Positions 1-8,801 of a DNA stretch of 17,558 nt are shown piece after piece. The position numbers and the translations under genes are program-made. The stretch lies in NCBI GenBank assembly GCA_000433175.1, contig HF986679.1:7172-24729 (forward strand), read 5' to 3'. The notes beneath the pieces were generated by a model. It was given only the letters and a program-made list of their open reading frames with translations. It was not told the DNA's origin and searched no databases. The DNA is from Prevotella sp. CAG:1058 (GTDB taxonomy: Bacteria; Bacteroidota; Bacteroidia; Bacteroidales; Bacteroidaceae). Numbering within the stretch: position 1 is the first letter of the stretch; each line of letters opens with the position of its first letter.

Positions 1-1090
1 CGTCCTTGAACAACCATTTCAACGGCTCGCAGAGTTGCAGATGCATTTCCTTAGGTAGTCCACCAACGTTGTGATGGCTCTTTATAACCATGCCGGTTAT
101 GCTGAGACTCTCTATGCGGTCAGGGTAGATCGTACCTTGTGCAAGCCACTTGGCATCAGTTATCTTCTTTGCTTCCGCGTTGAACACCTCAACGAAGTCG
201 CGGCCTATGATCTTACGCTTCTGCTCCGGGTCGGTAACACCTTCAAGGTCCTTGAAGAACTTGTCGCTTGCGTCAACACCTATCACGTTAAGTCCAAGTC
301 CCTTGTAAGCATCCATAACTTTGGCAAACTCGTTCTTGCGCAACATTCCGTGGTCAACGAAGATACACGTAAGGTTACTGCCGATTGCACGGTTCAGCAA
401 TGTCGCACAAACAGAAGAGTCTACACCACCGCTCAAACCGAGTATTACTCGGTCATCGCCCAACTGCTCTTTCAACTCCTTTACAGTAGTCTCAACAAAC
501 GATGCGGGGCTCCACTCCTGCTTGCTGCCGCAAATGTCTACAACGAAATTTGACAGCAACTGCTTGCCTTGTTCAGTATGGAACACTTCAGGATGGAACT
601 GTACTGCCCACAACGGATTGGTGTCACTTGCATACGCAGCGAACTGAACGTCAGCCGTTGAAGCAATGGCATGGCAATCTGAAGGAATAGCCGTAATTGT
701 ATCGCCGTGGCTCATCCATACCTGTGAGTTTTCCTTAAATCCCTTGAACAAAGGATTTTGCGCATCAAACGATTTCAGATGGGCACGTCCATACTCACGC
801 GTGTCGGTCTTTTCCACCTTTCCGCCGTTCGAGGCAGCAATAAACTGGGCACCGTAACAAATGCCGAGGACTGGGTATTTGCCTATAAGCCTGCTCAAAT
901 CAACCTTGAAAGCTTCCGGATCATGAACAGAATAAGGTGAACCGCTCAAGATAACGCCTATTACGTCGGCATCGTCTTGCGGAAATTTGTTGTAAGGCAA
1001 AATCTCGCAAAATGTGTCAAGCTCTCGCACCCGTCGGCCGATAAGCTGCGTTGTCTGCGAACCGAAATCGAGAATGATAATTTTTTGCAT
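1..1090 (-). CDS. guaA: GMP synthase (glutamine-hydrolysing), C-terminus cut by window edge
   Basis: GuaA converts XMP to GMP using ATP and glutamine-derived ammonia, the last step of guanine nucleotide synthesis in the cytoplasm. Reading leftwards from the ATG at 1090, the frame is open for 363 codons to the window edge. The N-terminus ([20 protein letters not shown]) is the class I glutamine amidotransferase start. The nucleophile Cys sits in GICYGAQ, and the His-x-Glu pair is in [10 protein letters not shown]. The ATP pyrophosphatase P-loop follows as [11 protein letters not shown]. Later come the GTIYPD and [11 protein letters not shown] motifs typical of GuaA. Roughly 150 residues of the dimerisation domain lie outside, judged from the usual length of about 510 residues. 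It starts 10 bp after the stop of the nucleotidyltransferase gene, so it is probably the last known member of the operon reading from about 3700. Identification is very secure. Confidence 0.97.
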   Translation of the reverse strand, partial: MQKIIILDFGSQTTQLIGRRVRELDTFCEILPYNKFPQDDADVIGVILSGSPYSVHDPEAFKVDLSRLIGKYPVLGICYGAQFIAASNGGKVEKTDTREYGRAHLKSFDAQNPLFKGFKENSQVWMSHGDTITAIPSDCHAIASTADVQFAAYASDTNPLWAVQFHPEVFHTEQGKQLLSNFVVDICGSKQEWSPASFVETTVKELKEQLGDDRVILGLSGGVDSSVCATLLNRAIGSNLTCIFVDHGMLRKNEFAKVMDAYKGLGLNVIGVDASDKFFKDLEGVTDPEQKRKIIGRDFVEVFNAEAKKITDAKWLAQGTIYPDRIESLSITGMVIKSHHNVGGLPKEMHLQLCEPLKWLFKD

Positions 1091-1100
1091 TGCGTTATAT

Positions 1101-1847
1101 TTAGAATTTATTTAGATCTGAAGAATTATAAAAACGTTCGGCTTCAGCCAGGGTGTCAAGTTTTCCTACGTCAAGCAAACGCAAGTCCTGCTTCACACAA
1201 GCCTTGATAACAGCCTTGTCGCATATTTTCAGATAAAAGTCAATTATGCCGAATTTGTCAGGGAATGCGTCCATCAGCGGAAACAGACGAGGAGAAAACA
1301 CGTGTATGCCTGAAAAAGCAAACATCTTGCATGAACTTACATCAAGTCCTACGTACGGACTCTTAACCTCGCCGGTCTCTATGTTGGTCCAACCAACAAG
1401 ACGCATATCATCATCAAAGAGCAGGTAACGCTTTGTCTTGCGCTCGCTTACAAGCAGTGTGGCGTCACAATCTCCATGCCGTCCGTACAACCAGCGCAAA
1501 TCCACATTGCTCAAAATATCCACATTGTGAATAAGTATCGGGGCATCAGGAGCAAACAGTGGCGCGGCCTTCTTTATTCCGCCACCTGTGTCAAGGAGTT
1601 CCGCCGACTCGTCACTTATACTTATATCCAGGCCAAAGTTGCCATTATCCGCCAGGAAATCCACCACTTGCGACGCAAAATGATGCACGTTGACAACTAT
1701 CCTGCCAACGCCCGCCCCTTTAAGTTTTTCTACTACCTGTTCAATAAGAGGTTTCCCCCCTACCCTAACAAGGGCTTTGGGCATTGTATCGGTAATCGGC
1801 TTCAGGCGCGTACCCAGGCCTGCGGCAAAAATCATTGCTTGCATCAT
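1101..1847 (-). CDS. Sugar-1-phosphate nucleotidyltransferase, MurU-like (MurNAc-1-P uridylyltransferase candidate)
   Basis: A 248-residue nucleotidyltransferase of the NTP_transferase family. Residues 10-14 (GLGTR) and Lys24 (in DTMPKAL) form the nucleotide-binding signature. LLDTGGG at 85-90 contacts the nucleotide, Asp110 in IHNVD is the expected metal ligand, and a late [10 protein letters not shown] gives the second acidic site. The length matches the single-domain MurU/HddC type without the C-terminal left-handed helix of GlmU or RmlA-long. In the family, MurU makes UDP-MurNAc from MurNAc alpha-1-phosphate. That choice rests mainly on the gene just upstream, an AmgK-like kinase whose stop is one base from this start, so the two are surely co-translated. 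The start could also be the ATG at 1844 or 1835, since the protein begins MMQAM. Mannose-1-P guanylyltransferase activity is an alternative. Confidence 0.82.
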   Translation of the reverse strand: MMQAMIFAAGLGTRLKPITDTMPKALVRVGGKPLIEQVVEKLKGAGVGRIVVNVHHFASQVVDFLADNGNFGLDISISDESAELLDTGGGIKKAAPLFAPDAPILIHNVDILSNVDLRWLYGRHGDCDATLLVSERKTKRYLLFDDDMRLVGWTNIETGEVKSPYVGLDVSSCKMFAFSGIHVFSPRLFPLMDAFPDKFGIIDFYLKICDKAVIKACVKQDLRLLDVGKLDTLAEAERFYNSSDLNKF

Positions 1848-1848
1848 A

Positions 1849-3390
1849 TTACTTTTCCTTTGCCTCCAATACCGTACTTATGTTTTGTTCACGGTGGACG
1901 ATACGTACCTCCACACCGAATTTCTCGTTCAGATGTTCTCCCAAATGCTGTGCCGCGTAAACGCTGCGATGCTGTCCGCCCGTACACCCGAAACAGAACA
2001 TCAGGCTGGTAAACCCTCGCTGAATGTAACGGCGCACATGGACGTCTGCCAACTTATACACATTTTCGAGAAATTCCAGTATCTCGCCGTCGTCTTCAAG
2101 GAAACGTATTACAGGCTCGTCCAGACCGGTCAGCTTCTTGTAAGGCTCGTAACGGCCGGGATTATGCGTACCCCTGCAATCGAATACATATCCTCCGCCG
2201 TTGCCGCTTTCGTCCTTAGGCATTCCCTTATGATAAGAAAAACTATAAACCCGGACTACGAGCGGACCTTTGTTGTCGTATTTGGAGAACGTTGCCGGAC
2301 CGTCTGACGGATGAGCAGCATATACATTACTGTCTGAAATCTTATAACCGTCGGCACGCGTCAACGCCGGTTCTTCAATTCGGGCAAACTGCGGTAGTTC
2401 GGTCAGCCGATGCAGCACGTCAATAAGATAAGGATACGGGAAGACGTTCAGTTTCAGCAGTTCACGCAAATTCTGGATAGCGGGAGGTATGCTGTCAAGA
2501 AAATGCTTCTTGCGTTCAAAATATCCACGGAATCCGTATGCGCCAAGCACCTGGAGCGTCCGGAACAGCACGAAAAGGCTGAGACGCTCGACAAAGTGGC
2601 GTACTGATGGAACTTCGGTATAATGCTTCAGCGAGTCATAATATTCCGAAACGAGTTCGCGCCTTAGCTTGTATGAATACTTTGCCGACGCCTGCCAGAG
2701 GAATGAAGCAAGGTCATAATAATAAGGCCCCTTGCGGCCGCCCTGGTAATCTATGAAATAGGGACGACCCTGTGCGTCGAGCATAACATTGCGTGCCTGG
2801 AAGTCACGATACATGAAGCAGTCCGCTTTCTCGGCAACAAGGTCTTTGGCAAACAGCCTGAAATTAGCCTCGAGCTTCAACTCGTGAAAATCAAGCTCGG
2901 CCGGCTTCAGGAAACAATACTTGAAATAATTCAGGTCAAACAGCACGCTGTCCTCGTCGAACTCCGGCTGCGGGTAACAATTCGTCCAATCCAAGCCGCG
3001 CGCTCCGCGTATCTGTATGTTCGGCAGTTCGCGTATCGTGTTTACGAGCAACTGCCGCTCGCGCTGGTTGTATCGTCCGCCTGACTCGCGGCCTCCGCTT
3101 AACGCGCTGAAAAGCGACACCCGCCCGAGGTCTTCCTGAATATACCTCAACTCGTCGTCGGCAACAGCCAATATGCGCGGCACCGGCAGCTGGCGCTGCC
3201 TGAAATGTTTAGACAGGTAAATGAAAGCATGGTCTTCGTCACGGCTCGTACCTATGACGCCTATGACCGAACCCCCGTCAACGCCGATGATACGGAAATA
3301 CTGGCGGTTACTGCCGGCCGCATCAAGGCGTTCAACGCCTGAAGGCTCGGAGCCGCTCCATCCCTTATATAAATCCAAAAGTTTCTGCAT
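1849..3390 (-). CDS. AmgK-like sugar kinase fused to a RapZ C-terminal domain
   Basis: A 513-residue two-part protein. Residues about 1-340 are an aminoglycoside-phosphotransferase-fold kinase. The catalytic loop MYRDFQARN gives Asp196 and Asn201, and FIDYQ gives the metal ligand Asp214, followed by GPYYYDLASFLWQA, the arrangement seen in AmgK (MurNAc/GlcNAc anomeric kinase). Residues about 377-513 match the C-terminal domain of RapZ: VVRVYSFSYHKG, VFDCRGTHNPGR, TGLDEPVIRFL and the hallmark FGCTGGQHRSVY (467-478). In E. coli RapZ this domain senses glucosamine-6-phosphate and binds RNA or protein partners. The N-terminal P-loop ATPase part of RapZ is absent, replaced by the kinase. The gene is placed directly before the MurU-like gene, so a cell-wall sugar salvage role is likely. 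Coupling of kinase activity to amino-sugar level is inference. Confidence 0.85.
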   Translation of the reverse strand: MQKLLDLYKGWSGSEPSGVERLDAAGSNRQYFRIIGVDGGSVIGVIGTSRDEDHAFIYLSKHFRQRQLPVPRILAVADDELRYIQEDLGRVSLFSALSGGRESGGRYNQRERQLLVNTIRELPNIQIRGARGLDWTNCYPQPEFDEDSVLFDLNYFKYCFLKPAELDFHELKLEANFRLFAKDLVAEKADCFMYRDFQARNVMLDAQGRPYFIDYQGGRKGPYYYDLASFLWQASAKYSYKLRRELVSEYYDSLKHYTEVPSVRHFVERLSLFVLFRTLQVLGAYGFRGYFERKKHFLDSIPPAIQNLRELLKLNVFPYPYLIDVLHRLTELPQFARIEEPALTRADGYKISDSNVYAAHPSDGPATFSKYDNKGPLVVRVYSFSYHKGMPKDESGNGGGYVFDCRGTHNPGRYEPYKKLTGLDEPVIRFLEDDGEILEFLENVYKLADVHVRRYIQRGFTSLMFCFGCTGGQHRSVYAAQHLGEHLNEKFGVEVRIVHREQNISTVLEAKEK

Positions 3391-3393
3391 ACG

Positions 3394-3588
3394 TCACATC
3401 AAAATGTCATCATCTTCGTCGCCCCGTTTCTTCCGCTCGTATTCGGCAAGCGCACGGTCAAGAAGTATAAGCAACAACATTATGCCGAGAGACATCAACC
3501 ATGACTTGGTTATATAAAGCAACCCGGCAGAAACGACAATATACAGCACCCATTGCCCTTTCTTTATCTTATATTTATTGACATCCAT
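3394..3588 (-). CDS. Small membrane protein of unknown function
   Basis: A 64-residue protein I do not recognise. A short basic N-terminus (MDVNKYKIKKGQ) is followed by a hydrophobic stretch of about residues 13-43, enough for one long or two short membrane helices. The tail is strongly charged: KKRG then DEDDD. The positive-inside rule leaves the topology open. Its stop is 3 bp from the start of the kinase-RapZ gene, and a promoter-like sequence lies about 115 bp upstream of its start, so it looks like the first gene of the operon that ends in guaA. The tight spacing and absence of a competing frame support it being real, but short length limits confidence. Confidence 0.65.
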   Translation of the reverse strand: MDVNKYKIKKGQWVLYIVVSAGLLYITKSWLMSLGIMLLLILLDRALAEYERKKRGDEDDDILM

Positions 3589-3703
3589 AAATTAACAGTA
3601 TTGTATCAACGCCAACGGAACACGATTACGTAACTTGCAGGCAAAAATAACGCAAACGAAGACGACACCGACCCGATTTGCCTTACTGCAACCTTATTTG
3701 CTG

Positions 3704-3735
3704 CAAAGGTAAACAAATTCAAGGATAAAATGAAA
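3704..3735 (-). promoter_or_regulatory. Bacteroidota-type promoter for the kinase/MurU/guaA operon
   Basis: Read on the minus strand there is TTTC (3735-3732), 20 nt, then TACCTTTG (3711-3704), which fits the Bacteroidota -7 consensus TAnnTTTG exactly and the -33 TTTG in three of four bases. Transcription would start near 3697 and leave an untranslated leader of about 110 nt before the small membrane protein gene. Confidence 0.5.
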
Positions 3736-3765
3736 TAAAGCTGATTGTTTTTGCCTTTGTGGTAC

Positions 3766-3804
3766 AAACAAAAAAAATCGCATGTCCTCACGACAAGCGA
3801 TTTT
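3766..3804 (-). terminator. Strong rho-independent terminator of a putative small RNA
   Basis: Arms AAAATCGC (3774-3781) and GCGATTTT (3797-3804) pair perfectly. After a single mismatch, TGTC (3783-3786) and GACA (3792-3795) extend the stem to 12 bp around a 5-nt loop. On the minus strand the 3' arm runs into eight T residues (3777-3770) and then G and TTT, a good terminator tail. On the plus strand the tail is broken by C and A runs, so the minus orientation is preferred. It lies well past the groEL terminator, so it appears to end another transcript. Confidence 0.65.
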
Positions 3805-3895
3805 CAAAAAACAAACTACTTAAAAACTAATCTACTAAAACAAATCAAAAAAATATCTACTTTAGGATCTATCTACAAACATATTGTTTTTACGA
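3768..3895 (-). ncRNA. Predicted small RNA between groEL and the left operon
   Basis: An apparent transcription unit with no protein gene. A near-perfect promoter (3930-3900, minus strand) would start RNA at about 3895, and a strong intrinsic terminator ends it at about 3768, giving about 125-130 nt. The body is very A/U-rich and carries GUAGAU three times (minus-strand matches at 3876-3871, 3860-3855, 3835-3830). The only in-frame ATG near the 5' end reaches a stop after five codons. It does not resemble tmRNA, RNase P RNA or SRP RNA to my eye. Alternatives are an upstream promoter of the left operon with an attenuator, or chance. No target can be named. Confidence 0.4.
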
Positions 3896-3899
3896 TTTG

Positions 3900-3930
3900 C
3901 AAAATTATGATTTTTATCCATGCATCCAAA
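3900..3930 (-). promoter_or_regulatory. Bacteroidota-type promoter driving the putative small RNA
   Basis: On the minus strand TTTG (3930-3927), then exactly 19 nt, then TAATTTTG (3907-3900). Both boxes match the TTTG / TAnnTTTG pattern of the Bacteroidota primary sigma factor, and the spacing is ideal. No protein gene starts within the next 180 bp before a terminator, which is the reason for proposing a non-coding transcript. Confidence 0.55.
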
Positions 3931-3973
3931 ATTTTTCATGAAAAAAAATCATATAATCTGCAATAAAAACATC

Positions 3974-4000
3974 AAAAAAGGCGGTTGATTGACAACCGCC
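3974..4000 (-). terminator. groEL terminator
   Basis: Perfect 8-bp inverted repeat GGCGGTTG (3980-3987) and CAACCGCC (3993-4000) with a 5-nt loop. On the minus strand it is followed directly by six T residues (3979-3974). It begins 29 bp after the groEL stop codon and is a textbook intrinsic terminator for the groES-groEL transcript. Confidence 0.9.
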
Positions 4001-4028
4001 CTTTCTTTTGATATCTGTGGTTTGCAAA

Positions 4029-5663
<1,635 letters not shown>

Positions 5664-5761
5664 TTATTTTTTGTGGTCGAAGGAGTTACAGCCATTAAGC
5701 AACCTAACCGCGGCTAACGCCACACCCCTTCAAGCCTTTTGTGTTTAATTAATATGAATGA

Positions 5762-6034
5762 TTATTTCTCGATAACTGCGAGCACGTCGCTCTGGCGCAT
5801 CATAAGATACTTCTCGCCTTCAAACTCGAGTTCAGTACCAGAGTACTTGCCGTAAAGAACTTCGTCGCCGGCTTTCAGTACCATCTCCTCGTCTTTTGTG
5901 CCCTTGCCCGTAGCAACAACCTTGCCATGCAATGGTTTCTCTTTTGCAGTATCAGGAATAATGATACCACCTATTTTCTCTTCTGCCGGTGCCGGAAGTA
6001 CCAGCACTCTGTCTGCTAATGGTTTAATGTTCAT
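5762..6034 (-). CDS. groES: Co-chaperonin GroES (Hsp10)
   Basis: A 90-residue co-chaperonin that caps the GroEL ring. The start [20 protein letters not shown], the mobile loop around [15 protein letters not shown] with its IIIP contact site for GroEL, and [34 protein letters not shown] are all typical, and the length is normal for Bacteroidota. It is the first gene of the groES-groEL operon. The start is the only good ATG, about 80 bp downstream of a -7-like element (6127-6120). No CIRCE operator is seen; instead repeated CTGACAA sites lie upstream. Confidence 0.98.
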   Translation of the reverse strand: MNIKPLADRVLVLPAPAEEKIGGIIIPDTAKEKPLHGKVVATGKGTKDEEMVLKAGDEVLYGKYSGTELEFEGEKYLMMRQSDVLAVIEK

Positions 6035-6119
6035 AATTTTATGATTTTAATGTTTTATACTATTCTTGTTTCGTGCGTATCGTGTAACGCATCCGCCAAC
6101 AATACAGCGAAAAGCGTGC

Positions 6120-6169
6120 CAAAAGTAAGACTGACAATTTTGGCATGACACGACTGACAAAGTTGTCAG
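6120..6169 (-). promoter_or_regulatory. groES upstream region: -7 box and CTGACAA repeats
   Basis: The minus strand carries TACTTTTG (6127-6120), an exact TAnnTTTG box, although the -33 position is weak. Immediately upstream are the plus-strand repeats GACTGACAA at 6129-6137 and 6152-6160, 23 bp apart, and the second is half of an inverted repeat CTGACAA-AG-TTGTCAG (6154-6169). Three copies of one half-site beside a chaperone promoter look like an operator or activator site. The regulator is unknown. Confidence 0.4.
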
Positions 6170-6420
6170 CCTTACAATAAAAAACAATGTATTGGACAAC
6201 AACGGATGACAAACAGCGTCTTTTCTTTTTCACTCCAAATCCTGCATTATGCTATCTTTTTGATTTTCCTTGACGCTCCACAGCGGCCACGTCCTGATTT
6301 TTCCGACACTAAGACGCGTATGGGCGATTCTGAAGCGTGCAAGCGTAAGCGGCTGTCTGCATGCTTATTACATGCCAAGATACGTAAAGTGTGCAATCAG
6401 TAAAGGCGCATTAAGGCTAT

Positions 6421-6573
6421 AAAATGCCGTAAAACTGCAACAAAAAGCCGTATTCCGACATGCGAACAAGCATTTTCCGACAGCTAAAAGGCCATGTTTC
6501 GTAATGCAAAAGGCCACCTTTCATGTCGTAAAACACCGTAATTCATCACCAAACACGCCGTTTACTGCGACGG
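6421..6573. repeat. Degenerate tandem repeat array with 22-bp period (7 units)
   Basis: Units begin at about 6420, 6442, 6464, 6486, 6508, 6530 and 6552, exactly 22 bp apart. Most open with AAAA and then a GCC- or CCG-containing block: AAAATGCCG, AAAAAGCCG, AAAAGGCCA, AAAAGGCCA, AAAACACCG, AACACGCCG. The second half is often TTCCGACATGC or TTTCGTAATGC. The third unit is most diverged at its start but keeps the TTTTCCGACAGC half. Copies are too unlike one another, and lack spacers, for CRISPR. It resembles degenerate intergenic repeats I recall from Prevotella genomes; that parallel is from memory. Confidence 0.6.
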
Positions 6574-6825
6574 AAGCAACCGTCTGACGACAATTGTTTT
6601 CCTATTTCACGAAAAAACACTGACACTTCCGCATTGACACTTTGACAAGGTTTCTTCATTATTCGCTATCACTCTGAACTACCCACATCCTGCAAACCGG
6701 AACGCATAAAAACGCAAGACACATCTGTTAGCACGACAAAACAGCAACATTTTTATGCATAATATTATAAAAAGCCGCAAACCACACAACATTAAGAATA
6801 ATTAAACATTAAGCGAGGTCAATAA

Positions 6826-6857
6826 TTTGTTTATGTCAAATTATCCATGTAATTTTG
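6826..6857 (+). promoter_or_regulatory. Promoter of the modified-peptide cluster
   Basis: TTTG (6826-6829), 20 nt, TAATTTTG (6850-6857): an excellent Bacteroidota-type promoter pointing at the radical SAM gene. The start would be near 6862-6864, leaving about 65 nt of AT-rich leader. It is the only strong plus-strand promoter I see before the run of seven same-strand genes, so it probably drives the cluster. Confidence 0.65.
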
Positions 6858-6927
6858 CCAAATAACAAAGCTGGATGTCAAAACAAGTTTCAGTTCTTTA
6901 ATAATAACTAACCAATATATTAAACAG

Positions 6928-8799
6928 ATGAAAAAGATAATACTTAATTGGATGCCGCCAGCAATGATTAACGTGCCGTCTCCGTCAATGTCGGTACTGA
7001 AGAAATATCTTACCGTAAACGGATATGATGTTACTATAATATATTGGAACATAAAACTCCTAAAGCTCCAGCAAGATTTCTTGTGGGGGAATATGTCCGT
7101 TGGATTAGTCAATGAACTCCTCTCCGAATTGATTTTCTATAATTATTTAGCGGTCAGATTTAAAGACAGGGAAGCTTATGCCAAAGTAAAAGCTGCATTA
7201 TTAGCACTTAAGCCTAATTACATGACAGCAGATCCTTACTTATATGACAAGCATATGAAATATTATGCCCAACAGCTTGAAGATTTTATTAATGAGGAAC
7301 TAAAAACTATAAATTTTGCAGACATACTTTTTGTAGGAATGTCGGTGAATTTATATCAATGGATCTGTTCATCTATCATTGCACAAAAAATAAAAGAGAT
7401 TTCACCTAATACATCTATTATTGTCGGTGGCATCGGAACGAAAGACAGTGCTATAAGCTATTTGGAAGAGTTCAAGCAATTCGATATTGCAATTTGGGGT
7501 GAAGGGGAATATCTTTTAAAACAGATTGCAGACATTCTTGCAGGCAAGACAAATCATAGTAAACTTCTACAACTTGCCCATATAGCTTATAGGGCAAGTG
7601 AGGGTATAACAGCTTCTCAGGGGCAGGAAATTGAATACGTTGATCTCAACGACGTGAAATATTACCCTGAGTTTGATGATTTTTTAGAATTGATACCACA
7701 ACAATACGATAAATCCATCGTAATGCTTCCAATAGAAGGCAGCCGAAGCTGTCATTGGAGAAAATGTCATTTCTGTTACCTCAATTCTGGTTATAAACAT
7801 AGGTTAAAATCACCTACTAACATCAGTTCCTATATAAGAGATTTAATAAAGAAGCATGGAATTTACAAATTTGGATTTATGGATAATGACATAATATCAA
7901 ATGATTGGCAGAGATTCCATGAACTTCTTGGCGACCTAAACAATATAAAGAATGATTATCCAAAGTTTGAAATAGATTTGGCAGAAATAATTACGCAAGG
8001 AATAAATGCTGACATTATTAGAGGAATGGCTTTGGCAGGATTCTTAAATGTTCAGATCGGATATGAATCGCCAAGTAATAATTTATTAAAGAAAATAGAA
8101 AAGAAAAATACATTTGCGAGCAATTTACTTTTTATTAAGTATGCTTGCAAATACAATATTTTTGTCGTTGGGCTTAATGTTATCCGCGGATTATTAGAAG
8201 AAACCAATGTAGACATAGCTGAAGGTATAGAAAACCTGAGATTCATGAGATTCTTCTTAGGAAAAATAAGGCATGAAATGAGCAATTTGGGTATAACACA
8301 GTCAAGTAGATACTTCAAAATACCAAAGAATGAAAATTATTTTGACACAAACAATGTAATACAATACTTGCCAGCAGGCTTTATTAGTAATAAGAGTATT
8401 CAAGAATGTAAAATCGCCGAAAAAATAGCTGTACACACTAAAAATATATGGGATAATTTTAAAAATGTAGAAAAATTCTTTATTGAAAACTCATATACAT
8501 ACCAATTATATAAGACAACAGACGCAATCATATATAAAGAATATTTTAATGGAGAGCAAACAAACGAATTAGAATTTTCTTTCGATTCACTTGACTATAT
8601 AATATTAAGTAATTCAAACAAGGCTATATTTAGTTATGAGCAATTGACAAAAATCATAAGCAATAATACTGCGTATGTAAATATGACGGATTGCGAAGTA
8701 TTCAATTGCTTGGAAGAATTGAAAAAGGAAGGTATTATATATTGCACTGAAGATTATTCTGAAATTCTGACCATTATTGACCTTGAAAGCATCTTATAA
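6928..8799 (+). CDS. Radical SAM peptide maturase with B12-type N-terminal domain
   Basis: A 623-residue enzyme. Residues about 1-200 have the B12-binding-like Rossmann fold: an N-terminal ILNWMPPAMINVPSPSMSVL, then ILFVGMSVN, SIIVGGIGTKDS and FDIAIWGEGEYLLKQI. The radical SAM core follows, with cluster cysteines Cys275, Cys280 and Cys283 in SCHWRKCHFCYLNSGYKHR. Its pattern is CX4CX2C rather than the usual CX3CX2C. The CxFCxLN...RxKSP context resembles the 'RiPP maturation radical SAM protein 1' family (TIGR03975). A C-terminal 100-residue part (DCEVFNCLEELKKEGIIY) looks like a winged helix that could hold the leader peptide. It ends 2 bp before the glycosyltransferase gene and stands two genes from the small precursor. 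Likely it modifies the precursor core in the cytoplasm; methylation, crosslinking or epimerisation cannot be told apart. Base composition is AT-rich. Confidence 0.85.
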   Translation: MKKIILNWMPPAMINVPSPSMSVLKKYLTVNGYDVTIIYWNIKLLKLQQDFLWGNMSVGLVNELLSELIFYNYLAVRFKDREAYAKVKAALLALKPNYMTADPYLYDKHMKYYAQQLEDFINEELKTINFADILFVGMSVNLYQWICSSIIAQKIKEISPNTSIIVGGIGTKDSAISYLEEFKQFDIAIWGEGEYLLKQIADILAGKTNHSKLLQLAHIAYRASEGITASQGQEIEYVDLNDVKYYPEFDDFLELIPQQYDKSIVMLPIEGSRSCHWRKCHFCYLNSGYKHRLKSPTNISSYIRDLIKKHGIYKFGFMDNDIISNDWQRFHELLGDLNNIKNDYPKFEIDLAEIITQGINADIIRGMALAGFLNVQIGYESPSNNLLKKIEKKNTFASNLLFIKYACKYNIFVVGLNVIRGLLEETNVDIAEGIENLRFMRFFLGKIRHEMSNLGITQSSRYFKIPKNENYFDTNNVIQYLPAGFISNKSIQECKIAEKIAVHTKNIWDNFKNVEKFFIENSYTYQLYKTTDAIIYKEYFNGEQTNELEFSFDSLDYIILSNSNKAIFSYEQLTKIISNNTAYVNMTDCEVFNCLEELKKEGIIYCTEDYSEILTIIDLESIL

Positions 8800-8801
8800 C
8801 C

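Larger units (their letters stand above)
3589..4028. other. AT-rich intergenic region without a protein gene
   Basis: About 440 bp between the left operon and groEL. I see no convincing protein gene. The region holds, on the minus strand, the groEL terminator, a promoter and terminator that could frame a small RNA, and the promoter of the left operon. The sequence 3810-3970 is very AT-rich with poly-A runs. These elements account for nearly the whole gap. Confidence 0.7.
6035..6927. other. Long intergenic region between groES and the peptide cluster
   Basis: About 890 bp separate two divergently read units. It holds the groES promoter area at the left, a 22-bp-period degenerate repeat array in the middle, and the promoter of the peptide cluster at the right. 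Open frames here (for example 6206-6403) have no recognisable content and no good starts. Between 6210 and 6400 I see nothing I can name. Around 6621-6647 TGACACTT recurs twice, followed by TTTGACA, without clear meaning. Confidence 0.6.

Noticed and set aside
71..553. Plus-strand frames across the left end
   Set aside because: The minus strand encodes an unbroken GMP synthase with all motifs, so these are shadows.
3745..3966. Open frame of 73 codons on the plus strand
   Set aside because: Low-complexity Lys/Ile/Phe-rich translation in an A/T-rich gap, running against a promoter and terminator on the other strand; no domain or signal peptide.
6035..6200. CIRCE/HrcA operator before groES
   Set aside because: The TTAGCACTC-N9-GAGTGCTAA pattern is absent; the repeats present have a different sequence.
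6206..6403. Open frame of 65 codons upstream of the peptide cluster
   Set aside because: No recognisable protein features, no supporting promoter, and it ends just before the degenerate repeat array.
6421..6573. Possible CRISPR array because of regular spacing
   Set aside because: Units are 22 bp head to tail with no constant repeat and no separate spacers, and no cas genes are in the window.
6831..7112. Minus-strand frame with hydrophobic stretches over the start of the radical SAM gene
   Set aside because: It overlaps the cluster promoter and a well-supported coding sequence on the other strand; hydrophobicity is a shadow effect.
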